A DNA stretch of 44,412 bases from Thermohalobaculum sp050331335 (GTDB taxonomy: Bacteria; Pseudomonadota; Alphaproteobacteria; Rhodobacterales; Rhodobacteraceae), in assembly GCA_050331335.1 (NCBI GenBank), contig JBHJGY010000077.1:1-44412 (forward strand). The letters are read 5' to 3'. Under the pieces are notes generated by a model. It ran no database searches. It was not told where the DNA came from and saw only the letters and a program-made list of their open reading frames with translations. This document shows positions 1 through 8,183 of this stretch, one piece after another (position 1 is the first letter of the stretch; the number at the start of each line of letters is the position of its first letter). The position numbers and the translations under genes were made by a program.

Positions 1-141
1 CGCCGGTGACGCGTTTCCGAGGGCGGAGTGAGGGCGCAGGCGGTTGTCGTCTGCCTGCCATGCCGCGAGCACGGCGCGGGCCTGCGGGAGCGACGAGAAC
101 AGGGTCTCGTTCAGGCACTCGTCCCGGAGCCGGCCGATGAC
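1..141 (-). pseudogene. IS3-family OrfB (DDE integrase) C-terminal fragment
   Basis: In the minus frame ending at base 1 the translation contains IGRLRDECLNETLF, then a stretch ending NRLRPHSALG. This is the usual end of the rve/DDE integrase domain of IS3 transposases, containing the last catalytic Glu region (RDECLNE) and the conserved RPHSAL block. Recognisable similarity begins at about base 141; upstream the reading frame meets rearranged sequence. The frame is still open at the window edge, so the normal stop is not seen. The fragment lacks the first two catalytic Asp regions and cannot be active. Confidence 0.75.
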
Positions 142-144
142 GTC

Positions 145-257
145 GCGCAGCGACGGGCGCGCAGCGTCATCGGCGAAGGCGTGTCTCGCTGAGGCTTGCC
201 GGGCGCGATGTCGTGCCAGCCGACGCGGCGTTCAACGCTGCGCGCCCATCGCTGCGC
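145..257. repeat. 22-bp near-perfect inverted repeat at the IS deletion junction
   Basis: Bases 145-166 and 236-257 are reverse complements of each other over 22 bases with one mismatch, separated by 69 bases. They lie exactly where the OrfA similarity stops and before the OrfB similarity resumes. The arrangement suggests an inverted duplication or a hairpin-mediated deletion inside the element. Confidence 0.7.
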
Positions 258-478
258 GATGCCTCGAGGGCTCGCGGCCTTCTCGCATCCGAAACTTCAA
301 GCCCGCCGAACTTGGCCTTCCACTTGTAGAACGTCGCCGAGCTGATCCCCTGCCGGCGGCAGACATCCGCCGTCGACACCCCGCTCTCCTGCTCCTTCAG
401 GAGCGCGACGATCTGCTCCTCGCTGACGTCGCGGAGCGGCGCGCAGAGCGTGAAGATCGCTTCATTGTCCGTCGCCAT
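167..478 (-). pseudogene. IS3-family OrfA (helix-turn-helix) with abnormal C-terminus
   Basis: A 103-codon frame. Residues about 15-73 match the HTH_Tnp_1 domain of IS3 OrfA proteins, with EQIVALLKEQESG, then the recognition helix region GISSATFYKWKAKFGG and EVSDARR. After about residue 73 (base 260) the expected leucine-zipper region is missing and the sequence is unrelated, running into a rearranged stretch before a stop. A normal OrfA would continue and be followed by a frameshifted OrfB. The remaining domain could still bind IS ends, but this is more likely debris. Confidence 0.7.
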
Positions 479-526
479 CGTTTGGACGGACTCTACCCAT
501 TTCTGGAGGAGTTTCAGGAGCTCAGG

Positions 527-850
527 TCACAGGGTCTCGGGCATGTCTTCGCCGCCCCGTAGCGTGTCGAAGTTGCATCCGGGTTTATACGAATCTACAG
601 CGAGCGCGACGAGACCCGAACGCTCAAGATTAAGGCCGATATTGTTTTCGATGCCGTCACTCCACCAGCGCCGAATTTGATCGGGGTCGTTGCTGGCGCC
701 GAGATATCCGCCCGAGCCGCCTGGGGGCACCTTCTCGCCCGGGCTCAGGGGGACGACGCACCAGCACCGCGCCGCATGCCTCAGCGCAGCCGCCTCAAGC
801 TCTGGGGCGTAGTCAGAGCGCGCGATAAAAACGCGTTCAAGCTTCACCAT
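527..850 (-). pseudogene. Bifunctional primase/polymerase (Prim-Pol) N-terminal fragment, interrupted by the IS
   Basis: A 107-codon frame with a strong ribosome binding site (GGAGG, 7 bases before the ATG at 850). Residues 50-95 resemble the N-terminal part of the Prim-Pol domain of phage and plasmid replication proteins: DPDQIRRWW, then NIGLNLERSGLVALAVD. In this family the last block normally reads like VVLDVD, with catalytic acidic residues; here it is VALAVD. The reading frame ends at TGA (527-529), which is formed by the first three bases of the IS end, so the gene is cut after about 106 codons. The family normally has hundreds more residues. Most likely a replication gene of an old integrated element. 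The domain call is moderate because the fragment is short. Confidence 0.6.
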
Positions 851-1138
851 TGCGCAGCCTCCAAGTATATTGAAGCTTATTCAAAGCCGGCGCGGAGGGC
901 GGCACGCCAAGGATTTTTCAAGTTATCCAGCTTCGTATCTCGGGTGGTCGTCAATATCTTGGTTTTTAGATCGGGTCGATGGTGCGTGGGATGGGAGCGC
1001 GACTGAGGGCTCACCTAAAGCTCAGCGAGGGGTGACCCGCAGCTCACCCAAACCGCGCTAGCAGCGCCCGATCAGCGAGCCTCGCCAGGGCCGGTGGCGG
1101 GCCGCCGGCCTGTTCTCGCGTGGCGGGGGGGGGACGCC

Positions 1139-2347
1139 TCAAGCCGGGCGCGCCGCAGAGGTGGCCGCCATCTCCTCAGCGATAATCTGCACGATGGTCG
1201 CGCAGTCCTCCGGCTCGAAAGTCAACGGGATCCGGAGGTCGCAGGTGGTTGCCAAGACCGCCCGGGTCCGCGGCAGATCCGGGACATCGCCCAGATAGCG
1301 CCAGCTGTCGAAGCGGCTGGTGAAGGCCTTGGGCTCGGCGGCGCCGAACCACTTGATCTCCACACCCCGTTCCGCACAGCGGGCCAGCAGCTCGGGGATC
1401 CGCTCTGGTGGGGCGCCTGTCACCTGGAACTGAAACGAGGAGCCCACATAGGCCTCGTGCTGCGCCCGTGACGGCACCCTGAGGCCGGGGATCTCGGCCA
1501 CTCCGCGCGCGAGCACGTCATAGCGGTCGTTCCAGCGGCGGATGTTGTCCTCAAGCCTCGGCAATTGGGCCCGCAACAGCGCCGCGCGCAGATTGTCGAG
1601 CCGGGCCGAGCAGTTGGGCGCCTCAAGCCGCAGGCGGCGGAACACCTCCTCCTCCGGGATCGCGCCATGGGTGCCGTAGAGCATGTAGGAGCCCGAGGTC
1701 ACCACCGCCCGCGCGGCGATCTCCGGATCGTCGGTTGTCAGAAAGCCGCCCTCGCCGGAGTTCATGTGTTTGTAGGTCTGGGTGGAAAAACAGCCGACAT
1801 GGCCGAAATTTCCCGAGCGCGTGCCCTTCCAGCGGGCGCCCATCGTGTGGGCGCAGTCTTCGATCAGCGTCAGCCCGTGGGCGCGGACAACCTCGAGCAC
1901 CGCGTCCATGTCGCAGATATGGCCCCGCATATGGGACAGCATCAGATGCGTGGCGCCGGTGGCCTCGGCCTTGGCGGCAAGATCGGCGATGTCTGTGTGC
2001 CAGTTTTCGTCGATCTCCACGAGCACCACCTCTGCGCCCGTGGCGTGGAGCGCCCCAGGCACGGGGGCCAGCGTATAGGCATTGGCGAGAACTTTAGTGC
2101 CCGGACGAACCCCGGTGGCGCGCAGGGCGATCTGCAGCGCCTGCCCACCGGAGGTCAGCGCCAGACAAAAGCGCGCGCCCTGCCAGGCGGCGTATTCCGC
2201 CTCCAAACGCGTGGCTTCCGAGGTCTCGCCGGCGGCGGTGTTATACCGGTGGAGCCGGCCTGAACGCAGGAGCTCGCCGGCGCGGGCGATCGCTTCCTCG
2301 GGGATCGGCTCTTGCTGGGTAAAGGACTTCTCGAACCGGGTGGTCAT
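1139..2347 (-). CDS. DegT/DnrJ/EryC1-family PLP-dependent aminotransferase
   Basis: 402 residues, normal length for the family. Members transfer an amino group to keto-sugars or related substrates using pyridoxal phosphate. Visible features are the SGGQAL turn (about 66-71), IEDCAHTMGARW with the PLP-contacting Asp at 164, and STQTYKHMNSGEGG with Lys193 as the probable Schiff-base lysine. The ATG at 2347 is chosen because GAGGGAG lies just upstream; the frame stays open into the neighbouring gene only as antisense sequence. The gene is divergent from the peptide transporter operon with 192 bases between the starts. No sugar-nucleotide genes are adjacent, so the substrate is unknown. It differs clearly from the GnnB-like paralogue at 15221. 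Confidence 0.88.
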   Translation of the reverse strand: MTTRFEKSFTQQEPIPEEAIARAGELLRSGRLHRYNTAAGETSEATRLEAEYAAWQGARFCLALTSGGQALQIALRATGVRPGTKVLANAYTLAPVPGALHATGAEVVLVEIDENWHTDIADLAAKAEATGATHLMLSHMRGHICDMDAVLEVVRAHGLTLIEDCAHTMGARWKGTRSGNFGHVGCFSTQTYKHMNSGEGGFLTTDDPEIAARAVVTSGSYMLYGTHGAIPEEEVFRRLRLEAPNCSARLDNLRAALLRAQLPRLEDNIRRWNDRYDVLARGVAEIPGLRVPSRAQHEAYVGSSFQFQVTGAPPERIPELLARCAERGVEIKWFGAAEPKAFTSRFDSWRYLGDVPDLPRTRAVLATTCDLRIPLTFEPEDCATIVQIIAEEMAATSAARPA

Positions 2348-2539
2348 CGGCGCTCCCTCGCTGTCCGCCCCTTCTGATTGGCAGGGCGTGGCGGCGGGCG
2401 CAATCCTCGGAGGCATCGGCGCTCGACTGGCCCGCGGACGGGGTTCATCGGGACGGGTCGGATTGATTTGTTGAACGGATTGGCTAAGGCTTGGGTGCGC
2501 CGCGACAGAGCGGTGGCAGAACGAACAGGGAAACGTGTC

Positions 2540-4117
2540 ATGAAAGCGACAACCGCTATAGCCGCCGCGCTGATCGCGACCACCGCGATGCCGGCCGCCG
2601 CCGAAACTCTCCGCTGGGCGCGTGCCGGCGACTCGCTCACCCTCGACCCGCACGCCCAAAACGAGGGACCGACCCACACGGTCGCGCACCAGATCTACGA
2701 GCCGCTGATCATCCGCGACATGTCCGGCGCGATCCAGGCGGCGCTGGCGACCGATTGGGCGCCGAAGGCCGATGACCCGAATGTCTGGGTGTTCAACCTG
2801 CGCCAGGGGGTGACCTTTCACGACGGTGCCGACTTCACCGCCGAGGACGTGGTGTTCTCGATCACCCGCGCGAAGTCCGAGAACTCCGCGATGAAGGAGT
2901 TGCTGACTTCGGTTGTCGAGGTTCGCGCGGTCGACGATCATACGGTCGAGTTCGTGACCGACGGCCCCAACCCGATCCTGCCGTCGAACCTCACCAACCT
3001 CTTCATGATGGACAAGGGCTGGACCGAGGCGAACGACGCCGTGGCCGTGCAGAACATGAGCGCCGGCGAGGTCACCTTCTCCGCGACCAACACCAACGGC
3101 ACCGGCGCCTACAAGCTCGTCTCGCGTGAGCCCGATGTGCGCACGGTGCTGACGGCCAACGAAGACTACTGGGGCATCGGCGAGTTCCCGCTCGAGGTCA
3201 CCGAAATCGTCTACACCCCGATCCAGAACGCCGCCACCCGGGTCGCCGCCCTCCTGTCGGGCGAGGTCGACTTCATCCAGGATGTGCCGGTGCAGGACCT
3301 CGCCCGGGTCGCGAGCACCGACGGCCTGATCGTCAAGACCGCGCCGCAGAACCGGGTGATCTTCTTCGGCATGAACCTGGGCGCCGACGACATCGAGCGC
3401 GACAACATCGAGGGCGCCAACCCGCTCGCCGATGTGCGTGTGCGCAAGGCGATGTCGCTCGCGATCAACCGCGCCGCGATCAAGCAGGTCGTGATGCGTC
3501 AGCAGAGCCAGCCCGCGGGCATGATCGCGCCGCCCTTCGTCAACGGCTGGACCGCGGAGATGGACGCGGCCGGCGCCACGGATGTCGCGGCGGCCAAGGC
3601 GCTGATGGCCGAGGCCGGCTACGAGGACGGCTTCTCGATCCAGCTCGACTGCCCCAACGATCGCTACATCAACGACGAGGCGATCTGCCAGGCCACCGTC
3701 GGCATGCTCGCCCAGATCGGGATCACCGTGAATCTCGACGCGAAGCCCAAGGCGCAGCACTTCCCGCTGATCACCAATGGGCAGACCGATTTCTACATGC
3801 TCGGCTGGGGCGTCCCGACCTATGACAGCGAGTATATCTTCAACTTCCTCGTCCACACCCGCGGCGAGGAGCGCGGCTCCTGGAACGGCACGGGCTACAC
3901 CAACCCCGAGCTCGACGCCAAGATCGTGAGCCTCGCCTCCGAGACCGATCTCGACGCCCGCAACGCCACCATCGCGGAGATCTGGCAGGTGGTGCAGGAC
4001 GAGCAGCTCTACATCCCGATCCATCACCAGGTGCTCAACTGGGGCATGACCGAGGCGGTGGGCATCGAGGTGTCCCCTGAGGACGATCCGAAGATGAAGT
4101 TCTTCACCATGAACTGA
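2540..4117 (+). CDS. ABC transporter substrate-binding protein, family 5 (DppA/OppA type)
   Basis: 525 residues beginning with a Sec signal peptide (about 1-21, ending PAAAE). The mature protein shows the SBP_bac_5 pattern: an N-terminal lobe with DPHAQNEGPT and ATDWAPK, FHDGADFTAEDVVFS (about 96-110), then a long hinge region and a C-terminal lobe. It would capture peptides or similar solutes in the periplasm and deliver them to the permeases encoded downstream. It is the first gene of a five-gene operon; 83 bases separate it from the first permease gene and the rest of the operon overlaps. The ATG at 2540 precedes the signal peptide directly. The ligand cannot be read from sequence; Dpp-type proteins also bind opines, glutathione or heme. 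Confidence 0.92.
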   Translation: MKATTAIAAALIATTAMPAAAETLRWARAGDSLTLDPHAQNEGPTHTVAHQIYEPLIIRDMSGAIQAALATDWAPKADDPNVWVFNLRQGVTFHDGADFTAEDVVFSITRAKSENSAMKELLTSVVEVRAVDDHTVEFVTDGPNPILPSNLTNLFMMDKGWTEANDAVAVQNMSAGEVTFSATNTNGTGAYKLVSREPDVRTVLTANEDYWGIGEFPLEVTEIVYTPIQNAATRVAALLSGEVDFIQDVPVQDLARVASTDGLIVKTAPQNRVIFFGMNLGADDIERDNIEGANPLADVRVRKAMSLAINRAAIKQVVMRQQSQPAGMIAPPFVNGWTAEMDAAGATDVAAAKALMAEAGYEDGFSIQLDCPNDRYINDEAICQATVGMLAQIGITVNLDAKPKAQHFPLITNGQTDFYMLGWGVPTYDSEYIFNFLVHTRGEERGSWNGTGYTNPELDAKIVSLASETDLDARNATIAEIWQVVQDEQLYIPIHHQVLNWGMTEAVGIEVSPEDDPKMKFFTMN

Positions 4118-4200
4118 TCTCCGCGGCGGTCCGCCTGGGTCGCCACCCCTCTGTCGCGTCCCTGCCGGGGGCGCGGCGTCCCTCCTGCGGGGAGCGCCAG

Positions 4201-5190
4201 ATGCTCGCCTACATCATCCGCCGCGTGGCCCAGTCCTTTCTCGTGCTCCTCGTCGTGGGGCTCGTGGCCTTCTCGATGTTCCGCTTTGTCGGGGACCCGG
4301 TCGAGAACATGCTGGGTCAGGAACGCACCCAGGAAGACGTCGAGCGGCTGCGCCAGACGCTCGGCCTCGATCAGCCCTTTGTCGTGCAGTACTGGCGGTT
4401 TCTCGAACAGGCCGCGCAGGGCAATTTCGGGCTGAGTTACCGCCAGGGGCGCCCTGTGGCCGAGATCCTGATCGAGCGGCTGCCCGCCACGCTGGAGCTT
4501 GCACTCGTGTCCGGGCTGCTCGCGCTTGTCGGCGGCATCGCGCTCGGGATCTTCACCGCCATCAGGCGGCGCGGGGTCGCAGCCAATGTGATCATGACGG
4601 TCTCGCTGATCGGCGTCTCGCTGCCCACCTTCCTCATCGGGATCCTGCTCATCTACCTGTTCTCGGTGGAGCTCGGCTGGCTGCCGTCCTTCGGACGCGG
4701 GGAGGTCAGCGAGCTCGGCAGTTGGTGGACCACCGGCTTCCTTACGGCCTCGGGCCTTCAGGCGCTGATCCTGCCCGCCATCACCCTGGGGCTCTACCAG
4801 ATGACGCTCATTATGCGGCTGGTGCGCACCGAGATGCTCGAGGTGCTCCGCGCCGACTATATCCGCTTCGCCCGCGCGCGCGGGCTCAAGGACCGGGCGA
4901 TCAACTTCCACCACGCGCTGAAGAACACGCTGGTGCCGGTCATCACCATCACCGGCCTGCAACTCGGCTCGATCATCGCCTTTGCCATCATCACCGAGAC
5001 GGTGTTCCAGTGGCCAGGGGTGGGGCTGCTTTTCATCAACGCGATCCAGTTCGTCGATATCCCCGTGATGGCGGCGTATCTCATGCTGATTTCGGTGATG
5101 TTCGTGGGGATCAACCTGATCGTGGATATGCTCTATTTCGCGATCGACCCGCGCCTGCGCGCCGACAGAACCGCCGGGAGAGGCAAATGA
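4201..5190 (+). CDS. Peptide-type ABC transporter permease, DppB-like
   Basis: 329 residues with an N-terminal membrane helix starting at residue 4 and about five further hydrophobic segments. The conserved cytoplasmic loop near 215-240 (ADYIRFARARGLKD) is the EAA motif that contacts the ATPases. The ATG follows GGGGAG. The stop overlaps the next start as ATGA. With the DppC-like protein it would form the transmembrane channel of the importer. Length and layout are normal for DppB. Confidence 0.93.
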   Translation: MLAYIIRRVAQSFLVLLVVGLVAFSMFRFVGDPVENMLGQERTQEDVERLRQTLGLDQPFVVQYWRFLEQAAQGNFGLSYRQGRPVAEILIERLPATLELALVSGLLALVGGIALGIFTAIRRRGVAANVIMTVSLIGVSLPTFLIGILLIYLFSVELGWLPSFGRGEVSELGSWWTTGFLTASGLQALILPAITLGLYQMTLIMRLVRTEMLEVLRADYIRFARARGLKDRAINFHHALKNTLVPVITITGLQLGSIIAFAIITETVFQWPGVGLLFINAIQFVDIPVMAAYLMLISVMFVGINLIVDMLYFAIDPRLRADRTAGRGK

Positions 5191-6134
5191 CCGAGACGAC
5201 ATCGCCGCCCGGGCGCGCGCCGGGCAGGCTGCGCCGCGCGATCGACAGCGACTTTCTCTACGCGTTCCGCCGGGCGCCCGTCGCCATCATCTCATCGATC
5301 GTGGTGATCGTCCTGGTGATGGCGGCGATTTTCGCCCCGCTGATCGCGCCCTTCGATCCTTTCGACCCCTCGACGCTCAACCTGATGAACGGCTTCACCC
5401 CGCCCGGTCAGCCCAACGCCTTCACCGGCGAGAGCTTCTTCCTCGGCACCGACGACCAGGGCCGCGACGTCTTCTCCACCATCCTTTACGGCATGCGGAT
5501 CTCGCTCTTCGTGGGGTTTTCGGCCGTGTTGTTGGCGCTGGTGCTGGGGGTGATGCTCGGACTGCTCGCGGGCTATCTCGGCGGCTGGCCCGAGACGATC
5601 ATCATGCGCATCGCCGATGTGCAGCTGACCTTCCCAGCGATCCTCGTCGCCATGCTGATCTTCGGCATCGCCAAGGGGATCACGCCGCCCGAATACCGCG
5701 ACCAGATGGCGATCTGGGTGTTGATCCTCGCGATCGGCCTGTCGGACTGGGTGCAGTTCGCCCGGGTCGTGCGGGGGGCGACGCTCGTGGAGAAGAACCG
5801 CGAATACGTCCAGGCGGCGCGGCTCGCCGGGCGCACCCAGTTCGCCATCATGACACGGCACATCCTGCCCAATGTGCTCAACCCGGTGCTGGTGATCGCA
5901 ACCATCAGCCTCGCGCTCGCGATCATCGCCGAGGCGACGCTTTCCTTCCTCGGTGTGGGCGCGCCACCGACCAAGCCGTCGCTGGGCACCCTCATCCGCA
6001 TCGGTCAGGAGTTCATGTTCTCCGGCGAGTGGTGGATCCTGTTTTTCCCCGCGCTGACGCTCCTTGCGCTGGCGCTTTCGATCAACCTGCTGGGCGACTG
6101 GCTGCGCGATGCGCTGAACCCGAGGCTACGGTGA
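5187..6134 (+). CDS. Peptide-type ABC transporter permease, DppC-like
   Basis: 315 residues. It has the typical DppC architecture: a short cytoplasmic N-terminus, a first helix (about 33-53), a periplasmic loop with LGTDDQGRDVFS, then five more helices and the EAA loop (EYVQAARLAGRT). The start overlaps the stop of the upstream permease gene by four bases (ATGA), and its own stop overlaps the next gene (GTGA), so translation is coupled through the operon. Confidence 0.93.
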   Translation: MTETTSPPGRAPGRLRRAIDSDFLYAFRRAPVAIISSIVVIVLVMAAIFAPLIAPFDPFDPSTLNLMNGFTPPGQPNAFTGESFFLGTDDQGRDVFSTILYGMRISLFVGFSAVLLALVLGVMLGLLAGYLGGWPETIIMRIADVQLTFPAILVAMLIFGIAKGITPPEYRDQMAIWVLILAIGLSDWVQFARVVRGATLVEKNREYVQAARLAGRTQFAIMTRHILPNVLNPVLVIATISLALAIIAEATLSFLGVGAPPTKPSLGTLIRIGQEFMFSGEWWILFFPALTLLALALSINLLGDWLRDALNPRLR

Positions 6135-7126
6135 GCGCCCCCGTCCTTTCCGTCCGCGAGCTCGTCGGGGAGATCCCGACGCGCCGGGGTGTGCTGCGCC
6201 CTGTCGACCGCGTGAGCTTCGACATCGCCGCGGGCGAGATCCTCGGTGTCGTCGGCGAGTCGGGGGCCGGCAAGTCGATGACCGGGAACGCGGTGATCGG
6301 CTTGCTCGATCCACCTGCGCGGATCGCCTCCGGCCAGGTGCTCCTCGGCAACAAGCCGATCCAGAGCGTCCCTCGCGAGGAGATGCGCCGGCTGCGCGGC
6401 AAGCGGATCGGGATGATCTTTCAGGACCCGCTGACCTCACTCAACCCGCTGTTGACTGTCGGCGAGCAGCTGACCGAAACGATCCTCGAGCATCTGCCGG
6501 TGAATGCAGCTGAGGCGCGCCGCCGCGCTGTGGCCGCTCTGGAGGAGGTGGGCATCCCCGCCGCGGCCGAACGCATCGGCAGCTATCCGCATCAATTTTC
6601 GGGCGGCATGCGCCAGCGGGTGGTGATCGCCTTGGCCCTTTGCGCGGAGCCCGAGTTGGTTATTGCGGACGAACCGACCACCGCCCTCGACGTGTCGGTC
6701 CAGGCCCAAATCGTGGCGCTGCTCAAGCGGCTTTGCCGCGAGCGGGGCGTGGCGGTGATGCTGGTCACCCATGATATGGGCGTGATCGCCGAAGCCGCCG
6801 ACCGGGTGGCTGTGATGTATGCCGGGCGGCTCGCGGAGATCGGGCCGGTGCGCGAGGTGCTGACCGAGGCGTGTCACCCCTACACGGCGGGGCTGATGGC
6901 CTCGACCCCGCTTGCAAGCCGCGGCCAGCGGCGGCTGCGCCAGATCCCGGGTGCCATGCCGCGGCTCGATGCCCTCCCCCGTGGCTGTGCCTTCCACCCC
7001 CGCTGCGACCGGGCCGCGACGCGCTGCCGGGAGGAGGACACCCCTAGGGTCGAAACCTGCGGCGGGCGGGCGGCCTGCTGGTTCCCGCTCGGCGTCCCGT
7101 CAGAAGCGGAAGGAGAGCACCCGTGA
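6131..7126 (+). CDS. Peptide-type ABC transporter ATP-binding protein, DppD-like
   Basis: 331 residues. It carries Walker A GESGAGKS, signature FSGGMRQR, Walker B LVIADEPT and switch VTHD. The C-terminal oligopeptide/dipeptide extension has the Cys-rich GCAFHPRC motif. The GTG at 6131 overlaps the upstream stop; the frame extends further upstream but only inside the permease gene, so GTG is preferred. It would pair with the DppF-like ATPase to drive uptake. Confidence 0.92.
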   Translation: MSAPVLSVRELVGEIPTRRGVLRPVDRVSFDIAAGEILGVVGESGAGKSMTGNAVIGLLDPPARIASGQVLLGNKPIQSVPREEMRRLRGKRIGMIFQDPLTSLNPLLTVGEQLTETILEHLPVNAAEARRRAVAALEEVGIPAAAERIGSYPHQFSGGMRQRVVIALALCAEPELVIADEPTTALDVSVQAQIVALLKRLCRERGVAVMLVTHDMGVIAEAADRVAVMYAGRLAEIGPVREVLTEACHPYTAGLMASTPLASRGQRRLRQIPGAMPRLDALPRGCAFHPRCDRAATRCREEDTPRVETCGGRAACWFPLGVPSEAEGEHP

Positions 7127-8088
7127 GCGTCTTGGTCGCCGTGCGCGGGCTCACCCGCATCTTCGATGTCTCCAAGCCCTGGCTCAACCGCGTGCTGGAG
7201 GGCCGCAAGCGGGCGCTGCTGACCGCCGTCTCGGACGTCTCCTTCGAGGTCGAGGAACGCAGCGTCTATGCGCTCGTCGGCGAGTCCGGCTCCGGCAAGT
7301 CGACCATCGGCAAGATCGTGGTCGGGCTGGTTCCGGCGTCGGAGGGTCATGTCGAAATCGACGGGGTCGACCTCGCCAGCGAGCGCGACCCGGCTGCCAT
7401 CGCCCGGGTTCGCTCGGATGTCCAGATGATCTTTCAAGACCCCTACGCCTCGCTGAACCCGCGCTGGCGGGTGCGCGACATCGTCAACGAGCCGGTGACG
7501 GCCCGCGGCGGCGACACCAAGGGGCTTGCCGAGCGGATGCTGGAGCAGGTGGGCCTGTCCGCTGTCGATGCCGACAAGTTCCCCCATGAGTTCTCCGGCG
7601 GGCAGCGTCAGCGCATCTGCATCGCCCGGGCGCTCGCGTCGGGTCCGCGCCTCATCGTCTGCGATGAGCCGACCTCCGCCCTCGACGTCTCGGTCCAGAG
7701 CCAGGTGCTCAACCTGATGTCGGATCTGCGCGAGAACCTCGGCCTCACCTACATCTTCATCAGCCACGACCTCACGGTGGTGCAGCATATGGCCGACCGG
7801 ATCGGCGTGCTCTATCTTGGGGGGCTGGTGGAGGAGGCCCCGCGCGACAGGCTGTTCGAGGCACCGAAGCATCCCTACACGCAGATGCTCTTCGACGCGG
7901 CTCCCCGCATGGATGCCTTCGGCCGCGAGATCGACCCGCCCAAGGGGGAGATCCCGGACCCGATCAACCCACCCTCAGGCTGCGCCTTCCACCCGCGCTG
8001 TCCCTTGGCGGTGGAGCGATGCAAGCGCGAGCGACCGGAGATGCGCCATCTCGGCGAGACCCGTGTCGCCTGCCACCTCGCCGAGTGA
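7123..8088 (+). CDS. Peptide-type ABC transporter ATP-binding protein, DppF-like
   Basis: 321 residues, last gene of the operon. Walker A GESGSGKS, Q-loop region IFQDPYASLNP, signature FSGGQRQR, Walker B LIVCDEPT and switch ISHD are all present, as is the C-terminal GCAFHPRC motif. It starts at GTG 7123, which overlaps the previous stop (GTGA) and is preceded by AGGAGAG. The gene is convergent with the giant repeat protein; only 95 bases separate the two stops. Confidence 0.93.
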   Translation: MSVLVAVRGLTRIFDVSKPWLNRVLEGRKRALLTAVSDVSFEVEERSVYALVGESGSGKSTIGKIVVGLVPASEGHVEIDGVDLASERDPAAIARVRSDVQMIFQDPYASLNPRWRVRDIVNEPVTARGGDTKGLAERMLEQVGLSAVDADKFPHEFSGGQRQRICIARALASGPRLIVCDEPTSALDVSVQSQVLNLMSDLRENLGLTYIFISHDLTVVQHMADRIGVLYLGGLVEEAPRDRLFEAPKHPYTQMLFDAAPRMDAFGREIDPPKGEIPDPINPPSGCAFHPRCPLAVERCKRERPEMRHLGETRVACHLAE

Positions 8089-8183
8089 GCCGGGGGCGAG
8101 CTATCGTCTGCTTGGGTGAGCCTTTTTGAGCCTGCGTCCTCGGGCCGACGCACCGGAGCGCCGGCCCAGGACGATTTAGCTGA

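Larger units (their letters stand above)
1..529 (-). mobile_element. IS3-family insertion sequence, internally deleted remnant, cut by window edge
   Basis: On the minus strand an OrfA-type start (from 478) and the C-terminal end of an OrfB-type integrase (1 to about 141) lie in different frames with most of the element missing between them. The probable outer end is at 529, where the minus strand begins TGACCTGAG, a plausible IS3-type terminus. Directly beyond it lies a truncated primase-type gene. The other end of the element is outside the window. The element cannot encode a working transposase as it stands. A 22-bp inverted repeat lies in the scrambled middle. The family call rests on protein similarity to IS3 OrfA/OrfB; the exact group is not resolved. 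Confidence 0.75.

Noticed and set aside
1125..1133. Run of nine G just beyond the aminotransferase stop
   Set aside because: It could look like a phase-variable tract, but it lies outside the coding sequence and not at a promoter that I can identify.
2348..4027. A long minus-strand open frame continuing upstream of the aminotransferase start, antisense to the substrate-binding protein gene
   Set aside because: It has no recognisable protein pattern beyond the aminotransferase, and a good ribosome site at 2347 ends the real gene. Long antisense frames are expected at this GC content and codon bias.
8128..8155. GC-rich hairpin between the convergent peptide operon and the giant protein gene
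   Set aside because: GGGCCG/CGGCCC pairs, but neither strand has a T-tract after the stem, so I do not call it a terminator.
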